NCBI GenBank assembly: GCA_037137575.1
Contig: JBAXKB010000061.1
Location: forward strand, 1-5,185
Reading direction: 5' to 3'
Source of the DNA: UBA5976 sp037137575
GTDB taxonomy: Bacteria > Actinomycetota > Actinomycetes > S36-B12 > UBA5976
DNA length: 5,185 nucleotides
Within the stretch, counting starts at the first letter, position 1. Every line of letters starts with the position of its first letter. The notes below the pieces were generated by a model. That model had not been told where the DNA came from. It ran no database searches and saw only the letters and a list, made by a program, of their open reading frames with translations. A program made the translations under genes and the position numbers. This document shows, in pieces, positions 1 through 5,185 of the stretch.

Positions 1-1517
1 GCAGCTCCGTAGGCAATGTTTTCGCGCATTGTTCCAGTGAACAACCAAGTGTCTTGCAAAACCATGCCAAATTGGCGACGCAGATCATCACGCGAAATGT
101 CGCGAATGTCGATACCGTCAATCAAGATTTGGCCAGCTGTAATTTCATAAAAACGCATAATCAGATTCACTAGCGTTGTTTTGCCAGCGCCGGTTGGCCC
201 AACTATGGCCACAGTTTGTCCTGGCAGCACTTTGATTGATAAGTCTTCAATTAGTGGTACTTCGGGCGAGTAGCTAAACGATACATTTCTGAATTCGATT
301 TCACCGGTAGTCCGATCAATCTCCTGCAGAGCTTCTTTGTCTGGAATCTGTTCAGGCGCATCCAAAAGTTCAAAAACTCGCTCAGCAGATGCAACTCCAG
401 ATTGCACCAGATTTATTAGGCCAGCGATCTGTGCCAATGGCATGCCGAACTGACGCGAATATTGGATGAAAGCCTGCACATCACCCAAAGTCATCGTGCC
501 AGTCGCCACTTGGTACCCACCCAATACGGCAATTGCAACATAAATGATGTTCGAAACGAAAGTTGTAAGTGGTTGAATCATGCCCGATACAAACTGGGCT
601 TTAGAACTCGACTTATATAGATTTTCATTTAAGGTACTGAAATCGTTGATTGCACGTTCTCGGCGTCCAAAAACTTTTATCAAAGCATGGCCAGTGTGCA
701 TCTCTTCTACATGACCATTGAGTTTGCCAGTCCAACTCCACTGGTCAGTGAATTCTTTTTGCGACTTTTTCGCAATGCGAGCCGAAACCAAAATACTTAG
801 CGGAATCGCAATGAGTGAGACAGCAGCAAGCGTTGGGCTAATCCAAATCATCATCGCCAAAACAGAAATAACTGTTAGTACTGAGTTTAAGATTTGGGAA
901 AGTCCCTGTTGCATGGAAGTTGCTATGTTGTCGATGTCGTTAGTAACGCGACTCAATAGATCGCCGCGTGACTGCGTGTCAAAATATTGAAGTGGAAGGC
1001 GGCCCAACTTTTCTTCAGCTTTGCGACGCAGGCGGAACACTGTACGTTGAGTGACTCCTGCCATGATGTAACTCTGCATCCACATGAACAAGCCTGAGAC
1101 TATGAATAAGGCGATAACAATCAACAAAATGTGAGTTATTGCTGCGTAGTCAATTCCTTGACCAGGCACAATCTGGTTCGCAGCTACCATGTCTGCAAAT
1201 TGAGTCTGACCTTTTAGTCTCAGACCAGCAACGATTGTCTCTTTTGGGAGATTGGTTGGCAGATGGCTTCCGATGTATCCATAGAAAATGTAGTTTGTTG
1301 CTTTGCCCATAAGTTTGGGCCCAAAGGTACCAAGTGCAACACTGACCGAAATCAGAACGAGAACCAGTCCAACTAGCTTTTTCTCAGGTCCTAGTTCACT
1401 TAACAGGCGCCTTATTGAACTCTTAAAATCTTGTGCCTTAGCGGGTGGAGCATTTCCAAATCCACCCATAGGGCCACCCATAGGGCCGCGCGCTGCCATT
1501 GGTCTGCGTTCGCTCAT
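1..1517 (-). CDS. ABC exporter subunit B, TMD-NBD fusion (3' end cut by window edge)
   Basis: Half of a heterodimeric ABC exporter in the inner membrane; ATP hydrolysis would drive efflux or lipid/drug translocation, substrate unknown. 505 complete codons are visible. Residues 1-30 are cytoplasmic and rich in Gly, Pro, Met and Ala. Hydrophobic segments lie near 47-68, 127-149, 208-228, 229-247 and 315-336, with a sixth less hydrophobic one near 345-370. A long loop (about 70-125) separates the first two. The NBD starts near 405: Walker A GPTGAGKT at 440-447 and Q-loop Gln488 are seen. The signature, Walker B and H-loop would lie beyond base 1. Relatives are, from memory, about 630 aa, so roughly 120 residues are missing. 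The ATG overlaps the upstream stop (ATGA) and has AGGA six bases before it, so the two genes are translationally coupled. Similar in wording to mycobacterial Rv1272c and Thermotoga TM288 (recall, not a search). Family call is firm; exact transport role is not. Confidence 0.95.
   Translation of the reverse strand, partial: MSERRPMAARGPMGGPMGGFGNAPPAKAQDFKSSIRRLLSELGPEKKLVGLVLVLISVSVALGTFGPKLMGKATNYIFYGYIGSHLPTNLPKETIVAGLRLKGQTQFADMVAANQIVPGQGIDYAAITHILLIVIALFIVSGLFMWMQSYIMAGVTQRTVFRLRRKAEEKLGRLPLQYFDTQSRGDLLSRVTNDIDNIATSMQQGLSQILNSVLTVISVLAMMIWISPTLAAVSLIAIPLSILVSARIAKKSQKEFTDQWSWTGKLNGHVEEMHTGHALIKVFGRRERAINDFSTLNENLYKSSSKAQFVSGMIQPLTTFVSNIIYVAIAVLGGYQVATGTMTLGDVQAFIQYSRQFGMPLAQIAGLINLVQSGVASAERVFELLDAPEQIPDKEALQEIDRTTGEIEFRNVSFSYSPEVPLIEDLSIKVLPGQTVAIVGPTGAGKTTLVNLIMRFYEITAGQILIDGIDIRDISRDDLRRQFGMVLQDTWLFTGTMRENIAYGA
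1462..1485. repeat. 12-bp tandem repeat encoding (PMGG)2
   Basis: The 12-base unit CCACCCATAGGG occurs twice without spacer, followed by two more matching bases. It lies inside the start of exporter subunit B and encodes Pro-Met-Gly-Gly twice (residues 12-19, one codon offset depending on how the unit is cut). It preserves the reading frame. Gly/Met-rich N-termini are common in this actinobacterial subunit, so copy number is likely a neutral length polymorphism. Confidence 0.9.
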
Positions 1518-3247
1518 GATGCTTCCTGTGGACTTAGCTGGGATAGCACGATTTCTTTATATGTTTGGCAAGTTTCCATCAGCTCAACATGGGTACCGAC
1601 CCCAACAACGCGTGCTTCATCAAGTACCAAAATCTGATCAGCATGCATGATGCTACTTATGCGCTGGCCGACAATAATCACGGTTGACTGAGCAAGCTCT
1701 GGTTCAAGAGCTACCCGTAACTTCGCATCGGTGCTGTAGTCAAGCGCCGAGAAACTATCGTCAAGCAAATAAATCGAAGCTTTTTTCACGAGCGCACGGG
1801 CTATTGATATTCGCTGGCGCTGACCACCCGAAAGGTTTGTTCCACCTTGTGAAATTACAGTTTCAAGTTGATCGGGCAGTTCTAGAACAAAATCCTTTGC
1901 CTGCGCAATTTCAAGTGCGTGCCATAGTTGCTCGTTAGTTGCGTCGGCATCACCATAGCGAAGATTCTCAGCAATTGTTGTACCAAACAAGAATGCTCGC
2001 TGCGGAACAAGTCCGATTTTTTGCCACAGTTTTTCTAGAGATTGTTCGCGCAAATCAACGCCATCAATCAGAATGGACCCACTTGATACATCGATTAACC
2101 GAGTGATCAAATTGAGCAAAGTTGTTTTGCCACTGCCAGTACTGCCCACAATTGCGGTAATTTTCCCACGTTCTGCAGTGAAAGAAATGTTCTCCAATAC
2201 CGGATCTTGTGCACCCGGGTAACGAAATTCAACGTCGCGAAACTCAATTAGCCCAGTTGAATACTGGGTTGTGACTGGATCAGGGCTCTCTACTACGGAG
2301 GTATTAGTTCGTAGCACTTCCTGAATTCGCTCAGCGCTGGTGGCCGCTCGCGGAATCATGAGTGACATCATCACAGCCATCATTACTGAGGAGAGAATCT
2401 GCATTAGGTATGCCAAGAATGCAGTCAGATTGCCAATCGACATTGATCCATCGCCAATTAGATAAGCGCCAATCCAAATAACGGCAACACTTGAAAGGTT
2501 AAGAATCAAACCAAGTATTGGAAACATCACTGAAAAGGTTCTCGTTACTTTAAGTGTGTTATCAAGTAAGTCTGTGTTGGCGTCGTTGAATCGAGATTCC
2601 TCTCGTTCGGTGCGCACAAACGCCCTAATCACTCTTATGCCACTTATCTGTTCGCGTAGTACCAAGTTGATTCGGTCGATACGAATTTGCATGAGTCTAA
2701 ATAGTGGAACTATTCGTCGCAGTAACAGCCAGATGATCAATGATGTAATTGGAATTACTACGACCAAGATCCAAGACATTTGCACATTAGTTTTCACAGC
2801 CATGATTAATGCGCCAACACCGGTTATCGGAGCGCTAATCATCATTGTGAGGCCAGTGAAAAGCACCATCTGAACTTGCTGCACATCATTGGTGTTGCGA
2901 GTGATTAGAGATGGGGCGCCGAATTGGTTCAATTCCCGCGCTGAGAACCTTTCAACTGCCGTAAACACATCGCGGCGCACATCGCGGCCAAAGCCCATAG
3001 AGATTTGGGCGCTTAAATAAGCGACGATTAACGAAGCGATTAAAACGAGTACGGCTGAAAGTAGCATCCACAAGCCGATATGCCAGATGTACGAGATGTC
3101 ACCAGTGGCTACACCCTTATTAATTAAGTCTGCATTCAGAGCTGGTAGATAAAGGTTTGCAATCGCTTGTATCGCGAGAAGGATGAGGGTAAAAATCACT
3201 AAGCGCTTATAGGGCCTCAGAAAATATTTCAGAGTATCCAGTAACAA
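1514..3247 (-). CDS. ABC exporter subunit A, TMD-NBD fusion with degenerate ATP site
   Basis: Complete 577-residue half-transporter, partner of the downstream gene. Membrane segments are near 15-36, 56-78, 132-152, 158-178, 240-262 and 272-295, the usual six of a type IV exporter domain. The NBD (from about 333) has Walker A GSTGSGKT at 368-375, Q-loop Gln416, signature LSGGQ at 472-476, Walker B ending LLDD at 494-497 and D-loop SALD at 500-503. The catalytic Glu is replaced by Asp497 and the H-loop His by Gln528 (VGQRI). The same substitutions are known in Thermotoga TM287 of the TM287/288 heterodimer, so this subunit probably contributes the non-hydrolysing site. Length fits this family (Rv1273c is about 580 aa from memory). 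The start is TTG at 3247: the codon just before it is TAA, and GAGG sits six bases upstream. It is first in the operon, and its stop overlaps the next start by four bases. No peptidase C39 domain is fused, so a peptide-processing exporter is unlikely. Confidence 0.96.
   Translation of the reverse strand: MLLDTLKYFLRPYKRLVIFTLILLAIQAIANLYLPALNADLINKGVATGDISYIWHIGLWMLLSAVLVLIASLIVAYLSAQISMGFGRDVRRDVFTAVERFSARELNQFGAPSLITRNTNDVQQVQMVLFTGLTMMISAPITGVGALIMAVKTNVQMSWILVVVIPITSLIIWLLLRRIVPLFRLMQIRIDRINLVLREQISGIRVIRAFVRTEREESRFNDANTDLLDNTLKVTRTFSVMFPILGLILNLSSVAVIWIGAYLIGDGSMSIGNLTAFLAYLMQILSSVMMAVMMSLMIPRAATSAERIQEVLRTNTSVVESPDPVTTQYSTGLIEFRDVEFRYPGAQDPVLENISFTAERGKITAIVGSTGSGKTTLLNLITRLIDVSSGSILIDGVDLREQSLEKLWQKIGLVPQRAFLFGTTIAENLRYGDADATNEQLWHALEIAQAKDFVLELPDQLETVISQGGTNLSGGQRQRISIARALVKKASIYLLDDSFSALDYSTDAKLRVALEPELAQSTVIIVGQRISSIMHADQILVLDEARVVGVGTHVELMETCQTYKEIVLSQLSPQEAS
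1522..1527 (-). promoter_or_regulatory. Ribosome-binding site of exporter subunit B
   Basis: On the minus strand this reads AGGAAG; the AGGA core ends six bases before the ATG at 1517. It lies within the last codons of subunit A. It supports this start over the later in-frame Met codons at residues 7, 13 and 17. Confidence 0.75.
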
Positions 3248-3251
3248 TTAG

Positions 3252-3257
3252 CACCTC
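3252..3257 (-). promoter_or_regulatory. Ribosome-binding site fixing the TTG start of subunit A
   Basis: On the minus strand this reads GAGGTG, with the GAGG core six bases before TTG at 3247. An in-frame TAA occupies 3248-3250, immediately before the TTG, so no longer version of the protein is possible. Choosing any later start would leave this strong Shine-Dalgarno match badly spaced. Confidence 0.8.
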
Positions 3258-3293
3258 AATTTGAATCGTTTCAAGTCTAATTTGAATTTTCAA
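3258..3293. promoter_or_regulatory. Paired TTGAA/TTCAA inverted repeats, candidate operator
   Basis: Two imperfectly matched dyads stand side by side: TTGAA-N4-TTCAA at 3261-3274 and TTGAA-N2-TTCAA at 3282-3293. Both begin with the same nine bases AATTTGAAT (3258-3266 and 3279-3287), so the copies are offset by exactly 21 bases, two helical turns. They sit immediately upstream of the exporter Shine-Dalgarno site, where the promoter should be. AT-rich dyads of this kind are typical of MarR-type and similar dimeric repressor sites, and exporter operons of this family are often drug- or stress-regulated. No regulator gene is in the window, so operator function is inference; chance in AT-rich DNA is the alternative. 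Confidence 0.4.
3274..3279 (-). promoter_or_regulatory. Possible -10 element for the exporter operon
   Basis: Minus-strand TAGACT fits the actinobacterial TAnnnT pattern and would give a 5' leader of about 20 bases before the TTG start. It falls between the two inverted repeats. No good -35 lies 17-18 bases upstream; the nearest resemblance is TTGCAG at 3300-3305, with a 20-base spacer. An alternative is a TTGAAA -35 at 3288-3293 with AACGAT at 3265-3270 (17-base spacer). Either choice places the promoter within the repeats. Confidence 0.25.
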
Positions 3294-3373
3294 CTAGGTC
3301 TGCAATATCCAATTTTGTGCCAAGAATTATCTAAGCGGCATCAAAGTCTGCATTTCGCTTAATACTCACCAAA

Positions 3374-3379
3374 TAGTAT
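3374..3379 (+). promoter_or_regulatory. Possible -10 element for the exported-protein gene
   Basis: TAGTAT matches TAnnnT and would give a leader of about 20 bases before the ATG at 3408. I see no convincing -35 at the expected distance, so this is a weak call. The rest of the divergent region (3294-3373) shows no other recognisable element and no terminator hairpin. Confidence 0.22.
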
Positions 3380-3393
3380 CCATTTATTGAGCG

Positions 3394-3400
3394 GATGAGG
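3394..3400 (+). promoter_or_regulatory. Ribosome-binding site of the exported-protein gene
   Basis: GATGAGG, with GAGG ending seven bases before ATG 3408. An in-frame TGA at 3396-3398 rules out any earlier start, and the chosen ATG opens directly into a good signal peptide. Confidence 0.75.
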
Positions 3401-3407
3401 AAACCCC

Positions 3408-5185
3408 ATGAAAACAGTTCTTAAGTATCTTCTAGTCACAGTTCTTTTGGTCCTTGGTCTACAGAGTGCACCTGCCCAAGCAGTACAGGCAAACATTAAT
3501 GGAGCGCTAAGTAACTTCGATACTTTCAATGACACGGGCAAAGAAACACATGGTTTCGAAATTGAACTTGATGGAGTTTCTTCTGCTGACGTTCAGTATT
3601 TCTTCGGAGCTCCGTACAACCGATATGGCACACCGACTGTTACCGATTTCAGCGCCAACGGCGTGAGTGGGGTAAAGGTTCGTTGGATGTCGCAATACGA
3701 TGCGACCCGTGGTTATGCGAACACCACAGCCGTGGCTCCCGTTAACCCAACCGCGACCGATGGCCATTCCTGCTACTTGGGCGGTCCCTCTGGAGCTACC
3801 ACACAACTTTATGATGCCAGTGGATGTGAGCATTTCGGTCTGGGCACAATGACTAACCCAACAAACGTTGTTTACCACTGGCTTGTCGACGACGGCACAA
3901 ACTCTGGTTCGTTAGTTACCGCAGATAGCCCAGTAGCGATTCCAGCGCCGGTTTGGACTATTAGTAATGCAGGAAATGTGGCCGCTGCACTCCCAGCACC
4001 AGCGCAGGTACCCGTGCCAGCGCTACCCGGCAAGCCTGATTGTGCACTTTGGGGACCCGCAAAGTGGATGAAGGTTTACAAAACAGAATCTCACGCACCT
4101 GCACAACTTGGCGCATTGCTAACGGATAATCCAAATGTGCCGCAAGACCCTGCTGAAGTGGAAACTGAATGGAAGTTCATCCAGGCGCGCCCGACATGTA
4201 ATGAAGATGGAACTCCGCTAGCTGTACAGCCAGATAATGAAGTTGTTAGTGAGGCGCCCGTTGGTGCGGGGGCGGAGTCAGTTACCCGTCGCTATGAGTT
4301 CTTCGATTACACCGGAACTTACGATGACACTGATGGTGGAAATCATGAGGCACTTCCGCTTTGTGATGAAGATCCATACAAACTTTCTTGCTCAAGTGCT
4401 GCTATGGCTCAGCCAAATTCAGATCTTGGCGCTTATGAAGGAGCTCAGATGGTTGCGGCCAACTTGGCACTTGCTGGAATCCAAACACCAATGCTGAATG
4501 TGAGCATGTTTGGTGACGGTACTGGCACCTTAACCGACGGTAATGGAATCGGTTGTGGCGACTTGTGTAGTGGTGCTTTCGCTAGCGGCTCAAGTGTGAC
4601 ATTGACGGCCGTACCAACTGAAGGCAGTCATGTAGCGGGATGGTCAATCCCTGCCTGTGGAATTTCTCCAACATGTACTTTCACGATGAATTCAGATACC
4701 AACGTTGACGTTGAATTCACAACCGCGCCTCAATTGGCTCCAACAGTTACAGCATTTTCGCCAAAGTCAGCAGACACGGGATCAGTCGTAACGATTACGG
4801 GAACTAACTTCTCTTCCGAAGCAACTGTTTCTTTCAATGGTGTTACGGCGCTAATTAAGTCGATTACTGCGACAACAATTACGGCAGTTGTTCCTTGCTC
4901 TTCAACTTCAGGCGCAATAACGGTACAGACTGATAGTGGGACAGCATCAAGCGCGAAATTTACGCGTCTGGTGAATAAGCCCAAAGTTACGAGCGTTTCG
5001 CCAACTACAGTTAAAGCCGGTTCGGTAGTAACGGTTAAAGGTACCTATCTCTATTGTGCAAGTGCAGTAACCCTGGGTGGAGCTGCGGTTGATTTCGCAC
5101 TTGGAACTCCGACCCAACTCACATTCACAGTCAATGCCCAATCGAATACTGGAACTGTAAATGTGGTCACGCCAGGTGGGCTTGC
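3408..5185 (+). CDS. Large exported protein with InlB-type repeat and IPT/TIG modules (3' end cut by window edge)
   Basis: 592 complete codons, still open at the right edge. Residues 1-25 form a Sec signal peptide: Lys2/Lys6, hydrophobic core 8-18, cleavage expected after AQA (25) or VQA (28); there is no lipobox Cys. Residues about 29-355 match no domain I can name; they are rich in Gly, Thr and Asp, with an Ala/Pro/Val stretch at 192-208 that looks like a linker between two halves. Residues 362-437 resemble a divergent InlB B-repeat: a GxCGxxCSGAF turn (382-391), a SSVTLTAVP strand, AGWS (410-413), then CTFTM and VEF. Two IPT/TIG Ig-like modules follow at about 444-520 and 524 onward, both with SPxxxxxGSVVT. 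The mature visible part has 12 Cys, compatible with disulfides outside the cell. It is likely secreted or surface-attached, with roles in adhesion or envelope structure possible but unproven. The anchor, if any, would be past the edge. It is divergent from the exporter operon. Confidence 0.93.
   Translation, partial: MKTVLKYLLVTVLLVLGLQSAPAQAVQANINGALSNFDTFNDTGKETHGFEIELDGVSSADVQYFFGAPYNRYGTPTVTDFSANGVSGVKVRWMSQYDATRGYANTTAVAPVNPTATDGHSCYLGGPSGATTQLYDASGCEHFGLGTMTNPTNVVYHWLVDDGTNSGSLVTADSPVAIPAPVWTISNAGNVAAALPAPAQVPVPALPGKPDCALWGPAKWMKVYKTESHAPAQLGALLTDNPNVPQDPAEVETEWKFIQARPTCNEDGTPLAVQPDNEVVSEAPVGAGAESVTRRYEFFDYTGTYDDTDGGNHEALPLCDEDPYKLSCSSAAMAQPNSDLGAYEGAQMVAANLALAGIQTPMLNVSMFGDGTGTLTDGNGIGCGDLCSGAFASGSSVTLTAVPTEGSHVAGWSIPACGISPTCTFTMNSDTNVDVEFTTAPQLAPTVTAFSPKSADTGSVVTITGTNFSSEATVSFNGVTALIKSITATTITAVVPCSSTSGAITVQTDSGTASSAKFTRLVNKPKVTSVSPTTVKAGSVVTVKGTYLYCASAVTLGGAAVDFALGTPTQLTFTVNAQSNTGTVNVVTPGGL
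4737..5185 (+). repeat. Two tandem IPT/TIG modules (protein-level repeat, second truncated)
   Basis: The modules beginning with Ala444 and Lys524 align with an exact period of 80 residues (240 bases): the GSVVT motif falls at 458-462 and 538-542, each preceded by SP at 451-452 and 531-532. Each visible module has a single Cys (497 and 550) at non-equivalent positions. At DNA level the copies differ at many third positions, so the duplication is old and not prone to slippage. More copies may follow beyond the window. Confidence 0.8.

Noticed and set aside
1514..1517. Frameshift between the two ABC subunits
   Set aside because: The four-base overlap is a normal ATGA stop/start junction; each protein has its own complete transmembrane domain and its own Walker A, so these are two genes, not one broken gene.
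718..2873. Several plus-strand open frames of 68-115 codons within 718-2873
   Set aside because: They lie antisense to the two exporter genes, have no ribosome-binding sites of note, and their translations show no domain or sensible composition, whereas the minus-strand frames carry complete ABC motifs.
1..3247. Bacteriocin or lantibiotic export system
   Set aside because: Neither subunit has an N-terminal C39 peptidase, and no precursor peptide, modification enzyme or immunity gene is in the window; the sequences look like general multidrug/lipid exporters.
3395..3424. Nine-codon ATG frame just before and overlapping the exported-protein start
   Set aside because: It could be a leader peptide, but its ATG is part of the Shine-Dalgarno region of the main gene and it has no ribosome-binding site of its own.
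3359..3878. Minus-strand open frames opposite the start of the exported-protein gene
   Set aside because: They are antisense shadows of a gene with a signal peptide and recognisable modules; the translations look like random sequence.
4237..5141. Short open frames overlapping the distal part of the exported-protein gene on both strands
   Set aside because: These include a plus-strand frame shifted relative to the real gene and two minus-strand frames; the InlB-type and TIG modules are read only in the frame of the 3408 start.

Overview
The window looks like ordinary bacterial chromosome, most likely from an actinobacterium with moderate GC (mid to high 40s percent by eye). The lineage call rests mainly on the minus-strand exporter pair. 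Its second subunit has a Gly/Pro/Met-rich N-terminus, a long first extracytoplasmic loop and wording that I recall from actinobacterial ABC exporters of the mycobacterial Rv1272c/Rv1273c type. Freshwater planktonic Actinobacteria are a plausible source given the low GC, but this is inference and no marker gene is present.

Layout. Positions 1-3247 hold two minus-strand genes in one operon. The promoter-proximal gene (1514-3247, 577 aa, TTG start) and the distal gene (1-1517, cut by the left edge after 505 codons) overlap by four bases (ATGA). Each encodes a transmembrane domain fused to an ABC ATPase domain, so together they should form a heterodimeric ABC exporter. The first subunit has Asp in place of the catalytic Glu and Gln in place of the switch His, so one of the two ATP sites is expected to be degenerate. 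Substrate cannot be read from the sequence.

Positions 3248-3407 are a 160-base divergent intergenic region. It contains a pair of TTGAA/TTCAA inverted repeats, 21 bases apart, directly upstream of the exporter ribosome-binding site. This is a candidate operator.

Positions 3408-5185 hold one plus-strand gene that runs off the right edge. It encodes a large exported protein: a Sec signal peptide, a roughly 330-residue N-terminal region I cannot assign to a named domain, one Cys-containing bacterial repeat of the divergent InlB B-repeat type, and two tandem IPT/TIG immunoglobulin-like modules, the second running into the edge. It looks like a secreted or surface protein. Nothing beyond adjacency ties it to the exporter.

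I see no tRNA, rRNA, CRISPR array, insertion sequence, phage gene or convincing terminator. The unusual points are the asymmetric ATPase sites, the phased repeats in the intergenic region and the undescribed N-terminal region of the exported protein. None of them by itself shows a new system.
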